Positions 33,906 to 42,402 of a stretch of DNA of 64,000 nucleotides are shown piece after piece. The DNA comes from JAVBNH01 sp031551635. Its GTDB lineage: Bacteria; Bacillota; Clostridia; Oscillospirales; Acutalibacteraceae. The stretch lies in assembly GCA_031551635.1 (NCBI GenBank), contig JAVBNH010000021.1, forward strand, positions 34,588 to 98,587. Direction: 5' to 3'. The notes below the pieces were generated by a model, which saw nothing but the letters and a program-made list of their open reading frames with translations, was not told where the DNA came from and did no database searches. How positions within the stretch are numbered: position 1 is the stretch's first letter; every line of letters starts with the position of its first letter. A program made the translations under genes and the position numbers.

Positions 33906-36860
33906 TTATGCCATGCCGAACAGCGACTTAATCTTTTCAATTATATCCTGGAGCCACTGTGTCAGCCACTCGAAGAAGCCCTTTAGCTTATCCTCTTTTA
34001 TTGTCAGCAGAACTGAAGCTTTTTCGCCGGTGCCTTCAATTTCGGCGATGATTTTACATGTACCGAAGGCGACAGGCGTAACAACACCGTTCTGGTCGAC
34101 AGTCGCAACCTTTTTGTCGCTGCTTGACCATATAATCTTATAGCCGTCATAGGCATTGTAAACATTCGGTGTCAGGGTTATGGGCTCGCTTAAAGTGGTT
34201 GAGGCGGTAGGCTTTGTGAATTCAATCACAATTCCCGTTACTATAGGAATCGGGCGCTCCTCGAATTCCTGACAGATTGTGCAGACTCTTTTTTCAATGC
34301 CCGGTTCGAGATGTGTCGGTGCAACCCTTGTGTACCATGTGCCGAAGGTGTGCCCTGTCGGGGGTATCGCAATCTCGCCCTGGGTGATAGTGCAGCCTAT
34401 ATTAAGGCAGCGGTGTGACTGCTTGCCCGGCACGCTGCAGGTCGGATTCTTCTCAATTGTAAGTACTGGGCTGAAGTTATGGGTAAGCATATCGCCGTAG
34501 AACTGCCCGCATCTGGTGCAGATGGGTTTTGAGTAACAGGTCGGGGTTCCGCCGGCGTGCCCAAAGGCGTCAAGCTGTCTGCTGACATTCAGCGAAGCAC
34601 GGCAGCCAGTGCACTGGAATTCTTCGGTTCCGTTCTGAGTGCAGGTGGGGTTTGTTACCGTGTACCATGCGCCCGCCAGATGATTTTCAGTGCTAAGCGG
34701 CAGCTCTCTTGTTGTAATGATGCTGCTGCATAAACTACAAATAAGCTCTTCGGTGCCTTTAACTTTACATGTTGAAGCTGTTATCGTATTCCATACGCCG
34801 GTGTTATGGGCGCCGCCGCTCATCGGAATAGTTCTTGTATCGGCTTTTTCAAGGCAGCCGGGTGTCAGGCAATGGCGTGACTCACTACCGTCCACTATGC
34901 ATGTTGCCGTTTTATCAGTCGTGAATTCGGTATCAAAATTGTGCGCCGCTTTAACTCCATAAGGCTGCGAGCAGGTTTCACAAACAGCGAGTACCTGACA
35001 GGTAGCGGTTCCGCCTGTATGACCCAGAGCGGGCAGAACCTCGACAGATGCTTTATGAGTACAACCCGAATTTGTGCAGTGTTTGGAGCGTGAGCCTGCG
35101 TTGGTGCAGTCAGGATATACATCGGTGGTGAAATCAGAGCTGATATTATGCGGCAGTGTGCTACCGTAGCTTTCACCGCATCCGATACAGACCGCTTGAG
35201 CATAGCAGGTAGCTGTTCCGCCGCTGTGTACACCGCCGGAAGAAGTCTGTGCGTTTAATTCGGCAAGACAGCCTGTGCATCTCTGCGGATGTAAGCAGTT
35301 AGCAGGCGGGCCGGGTGTATGATTTGCCGAATTGAATCCGCCGCTTGCGATTTTTACAGTTTCGCCGCATGCTACGCAAGCGCCTGTATCATATACAGGT
35401 GTTGAACAAGTTGCGGGAATGCTGCCGGTTGTTGTATAAACAAAGTGACCGGGGGTCTGGGGCTGGGTTGAATGCAGCGTTGCGCTTACCGATTCAACTG
35501 TCAGTGCATGCGGGAGACCTCCGGCGATTGAACCGAGGAGAACATATCCGCCGTTGTCAAAATAATTCGCGGGGATTTTTGAGAAGGGAACGGTCATAAA
35601 TGTCACGCCGTTTACCTTAATAACCCACCCACTGCTTTTTTCAAATGTGACGCAAAGCGGTGTGTTTGAGAAATTAATGCCCGCTATTCCGCCGGTTACC
35701 GCCGCGCCGTTGGTACGTGCCAGAGGAACCAGATTCGCGCCGTTGCCCGAAGTCGTCAATAATAGTGTTATGTCGGTATCGGTCGGATTATTATAGTTTA
35801 CGTTCATCGCGTAATCTTTAGAAAGAGATACAATAAGTCCGTTTATACCGTCCGAAATGGTTGTTAAATCACTTTTTATATTAACAATAATTTTGTTATT
35901 TGGGTCAAGCTTTTTATTGTAGATTATTCCGTTTCTCGCGCGTGCCGGATAATAAATCTCAAAACCGGCGCTTCCCGCGTTCGCGAGGGAGGAAGCATCG
36001 ATGGGAGTCGGATTAGTCAGGTGCGTCCAGTTTTGCGCGCTGATGTCAAGGAAGCTCTTATGGTTCGGAATTGCTGTTTGCTGTCTTATGTAGTGCATTA
36101 TGCGAGTTCCGGGTGTTGTACTGGTACCGGTCGTAAATGAAAGATAGCATTTATTGCCGTTGCTCGCGAAATCCAGACTGTTATATGAGACTATATCATG
36201 CAATTTCAGAACAAGCACATCGTTAAGATAAATATCCCTGTCGGCACCGTTCACTACCATTCGGACAGTCATAAGGAAAGGCTGACCGGGGGTAACGGGA
36301 ACACTTGCAGAGTCAGGCATATTTCCCCAATGCTGACATTCTCCCGCGCCGTGCCCGACAAGCGACGGGACACCATTCACCAATTTATAAAGAATAGCAA
36401 AAGCAAATTTATTATCCTTTTGCCATCTAAGAGGATTATCAGTATTAGGCTGGGAAGCAAATCCCATATTTGGATTTATTCCGGCAGTGCTTGTTGATAA
36501 TAAAAATTCAGCGGCGATAATATCGCTGATGCCTGCTGTATAAGCACCGTCTAATTCGAGCTTGAATTCAATATCTTTTGAAAAATCCAGAGGTTTATTG
36601 TAAGTGAATACTCGATCCTGAGTAGAGGGAAAGCTGCTGAACATAGCTCCGCCGCTGTTTGGGTTCCAAACATTATGACCCGCGTCAGCAGTTGAGTATA
36701 TCCACTCGGAAGCAAGATTGGGCTTTGCTGCATTTGGCGCATAGACCGTCTCGCTCTCAACGGGAATCAAGTCCGGTGCGGCACTGCCGATAAAAACACA
36801 CAATGCGGTGACCGACATAAGAAATGTAAGCATTAAAAACAGAGTAATTTTCTTTTTCAT
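33906..36860 (-). CDS. Large secreted CxxC-repeat/Big_2 protein with amphipathic tail (P4)
   Basis: About 984 aa. ATG 36860 (MKKKITLFLMLTFLMSVTAL signal peptide) with AAAGGAAG eight bases upstream; the ATG at 36866 is too close. Two lectin-like N-domains (about 30-273 and 280-470; the second with RARNGIIYN), then many CxxC zinc-ribbon-like modules about 470-870 (CTGC, CIGCG, CETC, CSLC, CTRCG) each ending in an AHN/HTGG segment, Big_2 about 873-953 (IIWSSSDKKVATVDQNGVVT), and the tail GFFEWLTQWLQDIIEKIKS. It lacks the beta-helix of P2 and P3. Surface or extracellular; function unknown. Confidence 0.88.
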   Translation of the reverse strand: MKKKITLFLMLTFLMSVTALCVFIGSAAPDLIPVESETVYAPNAAKPNLASEWIYSTADAGHNVWNPNSGGAMFSSFPSTQDRVFTYNKPLDFSKDIEFKLELDGAYTAGISDIIAAEFLLSTSTAGINPNMGFASQPNTDNPLRWQKDNKFAFAILYKLVNGVPSLVGHGAGECQHWGNMPDSASVPVTPGQPFLMTVRMVVNGADRDIYLNDVLVLKLHDIVSYNSLDFASNGNKCYLSFTTGTSTTPGTRIMHYIRQQTAIPNHKSFLDISAQNWTHLTNPTPIDASSLANAGSAGFEIYYPARARNGIIYNKKLDPNNKIIVNIKSDLTTISDGINGLIVSLSKDYAMNVNYNNPTDTDITLLLTTSGNGANLVPLARTNGAAVTGGIAGINFSNTPLCVTFEKSSGWVIKVNGVTFMTVPFSKIPANYFDNGGYVLLGSIAGGLPHALTVESVSATLHSTQPQTPGHFVYTTTGSIPATCSTPVYDTGACVACGETVKIASGGFNSANHTPGPPANCLHPQRCTGCLAELNAQTSSGGVHSGGTATCYAQAVCIGCGESYGSTLPHNISSDFTTDVYPDCTNAGSRSKHCTNSGCTHKASVEVLPALGHTGGTATCQVLAVCETCSQPYGVKAAHNFDTEFTTDKTATCIVDGSESRHCLTPGCLEKADTRTIPMSGGAHNTGVWNTITASTCKVKGTEELICSLCSSIITTRELPLSTENHLAGAWYTVTNPTCTQNGTEEFQCTGCRASLNVSRQLDAFGHAGGTPTCYSKPICTRCGQFYGDMLTHNFSPVLTIEKNPTCSVPGKQSHRCLNIGCTITQGEIAIPPTGHTFGTWYTRVAPTHLEPGIEKRVCTICQEFEERPIPIVTGIVIEFTKPTASTTLSEPITLTPNVYNAYDGYKIIWSSSDKKVATVDQNGVVTPVAFGTCKIIAEIEGTGEKASVLLTIKEDKLKGFFEWLTQWLQDIIEKIKSLFGMA

Positions 36861-36950
36861 AGTCATTCTTCCTTTGCTGAAATTTTAGTGGTAATTCAAG
36901 ATGTATCAGCTCTTGTACATTTTTGATAAAAATGCTCAAGAATTAAGTTA

Positions 36951-36979
36951 ATTATATCTGCTATTGATTATATTGTCAA
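36951..36979 (-). promoter_or_regulatory. Promoter of P4
   Basis: Minus strand: TTGACA (36974-36979), 17 bases, TATAAT (36951-36956). Confidence 0.85.
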
Positions 36980-36997
36980 TAATTATTAAGTAGATTA

Positions 36998-37822
36998 TTA
37001 AGATTTTTGAATAATTTCACAAAGGTCTGAGATTGTTTCATCTTTCGGGAGTATTCCCGTGAACAGCTCAAATGACAAAGCGGCTTGATGTATAAGGTGC
37101 GGCAGTCCGTTCAGCGTGTCAAAACCGCGTTTTTCAGCTTCAAAGAGGAGATTTGTTTTTCGCGGCGAATAAATCAAATCGTAGATTAACCCTCCTTTTG
37201 GAAGTCCGTCAAGAAAAGAAAAACTGTCAAAATCAGGCAGATTGTTCATTCCAAGAGGAGTACAGTTGACTACTATATCGGCGTTTTGGGTAGAAAATCC
37301 GATATTATCCCACGAATGAAGATGATTTTTGTCGACTATATCGCTCACTCTCTCAGGTGTTCTCGCACAGACGCTGACATTGGCTTTTTTTCCTGTTAAG
37401 GTGTAAATCAACGACCGCGCAGCTCCCCCCGCGCCTAAAATCGTAATATTTTTACCACCCGGATTTATGCCGTATTGAATTAAAGAGCGCACAAAGCCCT
37501 CGCCGTCAGTCGTATAACCTTTAAAAATCCCGTCCCTGAGCACCACAGTGTTGACAGAGCCGCAGACCTCGCCGCCGGTCTCGTCAACCTCGGCAAAACA
37601 AAGCTCCTTGAGTGGCATTGTCGCATTGAAACCGATTATATCGAGCGTTTTCGCGGCGTAAAAAAAATCTCTCAGGCTTTCTTTTTTTATGTTAAACGCC
37701 AGATTCACCAGATTTAAGCCGCTCTGCTCAATGAAATAGCTGTGAATCGCGGGGGATAGGCTGTGTTTTATCGGGTCGCCGATGACGGCGATTAATTTGG
37801 TTTTACCGTCGGTTTTAATCAT
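36998..37822 (-). CDS. aroE: Shikimate dehydrogenase
   Basis: NADP-dependent reduction of 3-dehydroshikimate. 274 aa. Shikimate-binding HSLSPAIHS (20-28), catalytic Lys-72 in NATMPLK (normally NVTMPxK), TDGEGF, and the NADP loop GAGGAARS with CARTPERV. Last gene of the aromatic operon; a 76-bp repeat copy separates it from aroQ. Start ATG with GGTGATAG upstream. Confidence 0.95.
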   Translation of the reverse strand: MIKTDGKTKLIAVIGDPIKHSLSPAIHSYFIEQSGLNLVNLAFNIKKESLRDFFYAAKTLDIIGFNATMPLKELCFAEVDETGGEVCGSVNTVVLRDGIFKGYTTDGEGFVRSLIQYGINPGGKNITILGAGGAARSLIYTLTGKKANVSVCARTPERVSDIVDKNHLHSWDNIGFSTQNADIVVNCTPLGMNNLPDFDSFSFLDGLPKGGLIYDLIYSPRKTNLLFEAEKRGFDTLNGLPHLIHQAALSFELFTGILPKDETISDLCEIIQKS

Positions 37823-37840
37823 TCTATCACCAATTCAATA

Positions 37841-37915
37841 TAGTACTTTAATGGGCTGAAAGCGCAATAAAAACAAGTTCTGGGTTGTGGGCATAGCAAA
37901 GCAAGCCCACGTTAG
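37841..37915 (-). repeat. 76-bp dispersed palindromic repeat, copy 6
   Basis: Reverse-oriented full-length copy in the aroQ-aroE gap, so inside the operon transcript. TAGTACTTTAA at one end and CCCACGTTAG at the other. Confidence 0.9.
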
Positions 37916-37936
37916 TAAAATAGAAATACGCTGGTA

Positions 37937-38395
37937 TTATTTTATTAAAAAGGAAATTGCTGCAAAATAGCCATCGATTCCGAGACCGGAAATTTGTCCG
38001 GTACACGCGGGAGCGGTGACAGACTTGTGTCTGAATTCCTCACGGGAATATATATTTGACAGATGCACCTCAATTTTCGGCAGCGGACAAGCCCTCAGAG
38101 CGTCATAAATCGCATAACTGTAGTGGGTATATGCAGCAGGGTTGATAATAATTGCGTCATAAACCTCGCTGCTTGTATTTGCGGTATTGTCGTAAGAGGT
38201 TTGAATACGGTTTATAATTTCACCCTCGCAGTTTGATTGAAAAATCACAGCCTGCGCGCCTTTTTCCATTACGAATTCCGTAAGCTTTTCGCAAAATGAG
38301 CTGTAGGTATCCTCCCCGTAAATTTCCTTTTCCCGCGAGCCGAGCATGTTCAGGTTAGGACCGTTAATTATCAGAATTTTTTTTACGTTGCTCAT
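37937..38395 (-). CDS. aroQ: 3-dehydroquinate dehydratase, type II
   Basis: Dehydrates 3-dehydroquinate to 3-dehydroshikimate by the type II mechanism. About 152 aa. NGPNLNMLGSREKEIYG near the N-terminus carries the catalytic Tyr and Arg; INPAAYTHYSYAI and EVHLSNIYSREEFRHKS the His and loop residues. ATG at 38395 has GGAGG six bases upstream and overlaps aroK by 32 bases. Confidence 0.95.
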   Translation of the reverse strand: MSNVKKILIINGPNLNMLGSREKEIYGEDTYSSFCEKLTEFVMEKGAQAVIFQSNCEGEIINRIQTSYDNTANTSSEVYDAIIINPAAYTHYSYAIYDALRACPLPKIEVHLSNIYSREEFRHKSVTAPACTGQISGLGIDGYFAAISFLIK

Positions 38396-38891
38396 AAACA
38401 ACCTCCGTAACCGCCTTTATTGCGGCTTCAATATTATCATCGTTTGGAATTATAATATCTGAGTATTTTTCATAAAGCGAGGCTCTTTCCTCATACAGCC
38501 TGAATATTTTTTCATCTCTGCCGCAAAGCAGAGGACGCTGAGAATTGTTCGCCGACTGAAGGATTTTATCACAGCCGCGGCTTATATATATAATGTAGGA
38601 GCTGCCGCGAAGAGCAGACATATTTTCTTCTCTCAGCACGATGCCGCCGCCGGTCGATATGAGCATTCCTGTCATTTTCGCCGCTTCAATGACTGCTTTT
38701 GTTTCCAATTCACGAAAATGCTCCTCACCGTTTTCCGCGAAAATTTCGCTGATTGTACGATTTTCAGTTTCAGCTATTTTTTCGTCAATATCATAGAAGG
38801 TTAGTCCGGTTAAGGCACTGACGGCTTTCGCAATGGTCGTCTTACCGCAGCCGGGCATGCCGATCAATGCGATATTGTTTTTCTTAGTCAT
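38364..38891 (-). CDS. aroK: Shikimate kinase
   Basis: Phosphorylates shikimate at O3. About 175 aa. P-loop GMPGCGKTTIA near residue 11, FYDIDEKIAE, STGGGIVLR and the lid RPLL are intact. ATG 38891 overlaps the end of pheA by 8 bases; an upstream ATG at 38921 would lie deep in pheA. Overlaps aroQ at its own 3-prime end. Confidence 0.94.
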   Translation of the reverse strand: MTKKNNIALIGMPGCGKTTIAKAVSALTGLTFYDIDEKIAETENRTISEIFAENGEEHFRELETKAVIEAAKMTGMLISTGGGIVLREENMSALRGSSYIIYISRGCDKILQSANNSQRPLLCGRDEKIFRLYEERASLYEKYSDIIIPNDDNIEAAIKAVTEVVYEQRKKNSDN

Positions 38892-40005
38892 GATAGCAGC
38901 CCAAAAATTCGAAATATTCACTCATCGCCGCAGCCATCGAGAAAGCGTTTTTTGTGCCCTCATCAAGGATATTTGCCTCGAGATCGGCAAAGAAGCGATA
39001 TTTGCCGCCGCTTACAGGTCTTGATTCAATTCTGGTAAGATTCAAGCCTGCGGACATAAAAGCCTGAAGAACGCCGCAAAGTGCGCCGCTCCTGTGCGCG
39101 GTCGAAAATGTGACGCTGACTGTATTGCTGCTCTCATCATACTCCGGCTTCGCCGCAATGGCAATAAATCTTGTTTTATTGTCCGTTTTATCGGTTATAT
39201 CACGCGCGAGAATTTCAAGACCGTTATTCTCGGCGGCTTTTGGTGAGCCGATTGCAGCAATCGCTTTTTCTCCGGAGGCTGCTACGGTTTCAGCAGCTAT
39301 TGCAGTGTTGCGGCAGGCGGTTTTTTCAAAATTATGCTTTTTTAGATAATTCCTGCACTGATTGAAGCCCTCGGGATGAGAGAAAACCTCTTTGATTTCG
39401 TTGATTTTAACACCCGGCTTTGCCATTAGGCAGTGCTTTATTTCAACCCTTGTGCCCGCGACTATATAGCAGCCGTAGCTCCTTAAAAGGTCATATATTT
39501 CGCCGATTGCACCGGTTTGAGAGTTCTCAATAGGAACAATGCCGTAAGCTATCTCACCTTTTCTGACAGCGGCAAAGACATCCTCAAAATATTCGTAATT
39601 CTTACGTGCCATTTCGGGATAAATTGTCAATGCGGCAATTTCGCTCCACGCGCCACTGACACCCTGATAGCCGACAAGCGCAGTGCTATCAAGCTTTTTT
39701 TGCGCTTCGGGTATTTCTATGGCTTCGCAGCCCAATAGAATTGACTGCTGCCTGCGTTTTGAGAGCGCCATTAAAGTTGATGCCAAAATAGCCGCGTCAG
39801 CGCTGTATTTTTCTTCTGAGTTTTTTACCGCGTTGTCAATAACCGCTTTTTCGCGGATATTGTCGGTTATTGATAAATTGCCTTCATACTTCAGCGTTGC
39901 GACTTTTTCACTTGCCCTCATTCTTTTGTTGAAAGCGGTAATAATTTCGCTGTCGATAGTGTCGATTTCATTTCTAAGTGTTAATAATTGTTCTTTTATT
40001 TCCAT
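38884..40005 (-). CDS. pheA: Bifunctional chorismate mutase/prephenate dehydratase (P-protein)
   Basis: Converts chorismate to prephenate and then phenylpyruvate. 373 aa. N-terminal AroQ-class mutase helix bundle (LRNEIDTIDSEIITAFNKRM, residues 10-29), prephenate dehydratase domain from about 108 (GYQGVSGAWSE, IENSQTGAIGEIYDLL, and the N-K-T-R-F motif, DKTDNKTRF), and a C-terminal ACT domain with ESRPVSGGKY for Phe feedback inhibition. Mid-operon position between aroF and aroK. Confidence 0.95.
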   Translation of the reverse strand: MEIKEQLLTLRNEIDTIDSEIITAFNKRMRASEKVATLKYEGNLSITDNIREKAVIDNAVKNSEEKYSADAAILASTLMALSKRRQQSILLGCEAIEIPEAQKKLDSTALVGYQGVSGAWSEIAALTIYPEMARKNYEYFEDVFAAVRKGEIAYGIVPIENSQTGAIGEIYDLLRSYGCYIVAGTRVEIKHCLMAKPGVKINEIKEVFSHPEGFNQCRNYLKKHNFEKTACRNTAIAAETVAASGEKAIAAIGSPKAAENNGLEILARDITDKTDNKTRFIAIAAKPEYDESSNTVSVTFSTAHRSGALCGVLQAFMSAGLNLTRIESRPVSGGKYRFFADLEANILDEGTKNAFSMAAAMSEYFEFLGCYHD

Positions 40006-40037
40006 TTCAGATCACCTTTATATTCTATTATATAATA

Positions 40038-41051
40038 TTAAACTTCGCTGTTAACCGCTTCTATTATTTTGTTTATGCGTTTCATTAAAGTGTGGAAAAC
40101 CTGAGGGGTTATTGATTGCTGACCGTCACACAGAGCTGTTTGCGGATTGTTATGCACCTCAATAATCAGACCGTCCGCGCCGCAAGCCGCCGCCGCAAGT
40201 GCCATCGGCGCAACCAATTCCCAGCGACCGGTTGCATGAGATGGGTCAACCACAACAGGCAGATGTGATTTCTCCTTTAAAACAGGTACGGCTGAAAGGT
40301 CGAGAGTGTTCCGTGTCGCGGTTTCAAAGGTTCTTATACCCCTTTCGCAAAATATTACGTCATTTGAGCCGGATGCCATTATATATTCAGCCGCCATCAA
40401 TAGCTCCTCGATAGTCGAGGAAAGCCCTCTTTTCAGCAGCACCGGCTTTTTTAAGGCTCCGACCTCCCGCAGAAGCGAAAAATTTTGCATATTCCGCGCA
40501 CCTATCTGTATTATATCGACATCTCTTGCGAAAGCGTCAAGATATTCTGCGGACATAATTTCAGTGACGACAGGCAAACCCGTTTTTTGCCTGGCGATTT
40601 TTAATAGCTCAAGCCCATCAAGCCCCAAGCCCTGAAACGCGTAAGGTGATGAGCGCGGCTTAAAGGCTCCTCCTCGCAGAAATTTTGCCCCAGATGCCTT
40701 CACGTCCCGGGCAATGGTCAGAATCTGTTCCTCTGTTTCAACAGAACAGGGTCCTGCCATAACCGCGAAATTTCCGTTGCCGATTTTCGCGCCGCCAATG
40801 CTTATTTCAGAGTTTTCGGGATGGAAACGCCTTCCGGCGAGCTTATAAGGCTCCTGAACCTTCATTATCCGCTCGACACAGGGGAAACGCAGCAGGGAAT
40901 CCGCGACAATAGTCGAGGTATCGCCCGCAAGACCAATCATCGCAGTGGACTCGCCTTTGATTTGCTGAATAATAACATTATGAGTGGTTACTGAGGCAAT
41001 CAACGCTTGAATTTCTTCTTGCTTTGATTCCGGTCTAAGAATAATAATCAT
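40038..41051 (-). CDS. aroF: DAHP synthase (3-deoxy-7-phosphoheptulonate synthase)
   Basis: First step of the shikimate pathway, from erythrose 4-phosphate and phosphoenolpyruvate. 337 aa, type I-beta with an N-terminal ferredoxin-like regulatory domain (about 1-70) and barrel motifs GPCSVE, KFLRGGAFKPRSSPYAFQG, LLKRG and DPSHATG. The N-terminal domain in this class often mediates feedback inhibition. Start ATG with AAAGGAG; 12 bases after aroC. Confidence 0.94.
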   Translation of the reverse strand: MIIILRPESKQEEIQALIASVTTHNVIIQQIKGESTAMIGLAGDTSTIVADSLLRFPCVERIMKVQEPYKLAGRRFHPENSEISIGGAKIGNGNFAVMAGPCSVETEEQILTIARDVKASGAKFLRGGAFKPRSSPYAFQGLGLDGLELLKIARQKTGLPVVTEIMSAEYLDAFARDVDIIQIGARNMQNFSLLREVGALKKPVLLKRGLSSTIEELLMAAEYIMASGSNDVIFCERGIRTFETATRNTLDLSAVPVLKEKSHLPVVVDPSHATGRWELVAPMALAAAACGADGLIIEVHNNPQTALCDGQQSITPQVFHTLMKRINKIIEAVNSEV

Positions 41052-41063
41052 TTTTTTACTCCT

Positions 41064-42110
41064 TTATGACATTAAATCAAGTATCGCAATTGCCGCCGCC
41101 GCTTCAATAACTACCGCCGCGCGGGGCACTATGCAAGGGTCATGCCGCCCTTTTACTTTGATTATAGTGTTTTCCATTGTTTTTATGTTTATTGTATTCT
41201 GTTCGGTGCTAATGGATGGTGTGGGTTTTATTGCTGTTCTGAAAATAAGCGGTTCTCCGTTGGTTATTCCGCCGACAATCCCGCCGTTATGGTTCGAATT
41301 GTGAAATATTTTTCCGTCTTTTATGCGTATTTCGTCATTTGCCTGGCTGCCGTATGATCCCGCAAGGGTGAAGCCGTCACCAAATTCAACTCCTTTAACT
41401 GCCGGAATCGAAAAAAGCAAGCTTGAAATAACGCTTTCGCAGGAATCGAAGAATGGTGAGCCAAGAGAGGGAGGAATTCCAGTTACGGCGCATTCTACAA
41501 TGCCGCCGACAGAGTCACCGATTGCTCCTGCCTCAAGGATTTTTTCTTTCATTTTTTGTTGATTTTCATTTGAGGGAAAGGGTAGTTTTGAGAGCTTGAT
41601 AATTCCTTGTGCATCAGTTCTTTCGTCTTTTATATTTAAAACAGAATAAATTCTCGCTCCGACTTCAATGCCTTCTTTTGCTAAAACTTGTTTGGCGACT
41701 GCTCCCGCGAAAACAAGTCCCGCTGTGAGCCTGCCTGAAAAATGACCGCCGCCGCGCATATCCGCAAAGCCTTGATGCTTATAGAAAGCTGTGAGGTCAG
41801 CATGCCCGGGACGCATTATATCGGTGTTGTAATCCCCTGATTTTGTGTCCTCATTTTTGAACAAAACGCAAAGCGGGAAACCGTTTGTTTTACCGCCGGT
41901 GACACCTGAAATTATTTCAGGTGCGTCTTTTTCGCTGCGTTTTGTAGAAATTTCATCTTTTCCCGGCGCGCGCCGCCATAAATCGGAATTAATCAGCTCA
42001 AAATCCAGTTCCAGCCCTGCTTTCAAGCCGTCTATTGTAATTCCAACAGCGCTGCCGTGGGATTCGCCGAAAAGCGAAAGCTTAATATTTTTGCCCCAAA
42101 CTGAGCTCAT
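41064..42110 (-). CDS. aroC: Chorismate synthase
   Basis: FMN-dependent elimination giving chorismate. 348 aa. GESHGSAVGITIDG (15-28), RPGHADLTAFYKHQ, the DMRGGGHFSGRLTAG signature, and the C-terminal GRHDPCIVPRAAVV motif are all present. Start ATG with GAGAGGAA upstream. A 257-bp MITE lies between aroA and this gene, so its translation must start downstream of a large RNA hairpin. Confidence 0.96.
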   Translation of the reverse strand: MSSVWGKNIKLSLFGESHGSAVGITIDGLKAGLELDFELINSDLWRRAPGKDEISTKRSEKDAPEIISGVTGGKTNGFPLCVLFKNEDTKSGDYNTDIMRPGHADLTAFYKHQGFADMRGGGHFSGRLTAGLVFAGAVAKQVLAKEGIEVGARIYSVLNIKDERTDAQGIIKLSKLPFPSNENQQKMKEKILEAGAIGDSVGGIVECAVTGIPPSLGSPFFDSCESVISSLLFSIPAVKGVEFGDGFTLAGSYGSQANDEIRIKDGKIFHNSNHNGGIVGGITNGEPLIFRTAIKPTPSISTEQNTINIKTMENTIIKVKGRHDPCIVPRAAVVIEAAAAIAILDLMS

Positions 42111-42133
42111 AATATCATTCCTCTCATAACTAA

Positions 42134-42402
42134 TTATAAACTCAACTTTCGCACCCTAATTTAACTGTTTGGTATTTTAGACTTTAGACATTAGACATTA
42201 GATAGAGGTCACGTTTTAGAACTCATAAAAAATCGATAAACTTGTCCGCGAACAATTATAATAAATGCTAAAAATTTTAAATCACCGCGAGCATAGAGAA
42301 AAAAAACACATATTAATCAATTCGCGACCACCATCTACTGTCTAAAATCTAATGTCTAATGTCTAAATCATTGTTTTCGAAGGTGCGTAAGTTGAGTTAT
42401 AA
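42134..42402. mobile_element. MITE-like element with terminal inverted repeats and TTATAA target duplication
   Basis: Element 42140-42396 (257 bp). Ends CTCAACTTTCGCACC and GGTGCGTAAGTTGAG are inverted repeats with one mismatch, flanked on both sides by TTATAA (42134-42139, 42397-42402). Internal heptamer arrays (TTAGACA-type) are also in inverted orientation, so nearly the whole element can fold. No ORF. The right TTATAA supplies the TAA stop of aroA. Confidence 0.85.
42177..42204. repeat. Heptameric tandem repeat (TTAGACA-type), left arm of the MITE
   Basis: Four units: TTAGACT, TTAGACA, TTAGACA, TTAGATA. A matching inverted array lies at about 42339-42367. Confidence 0.8.
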
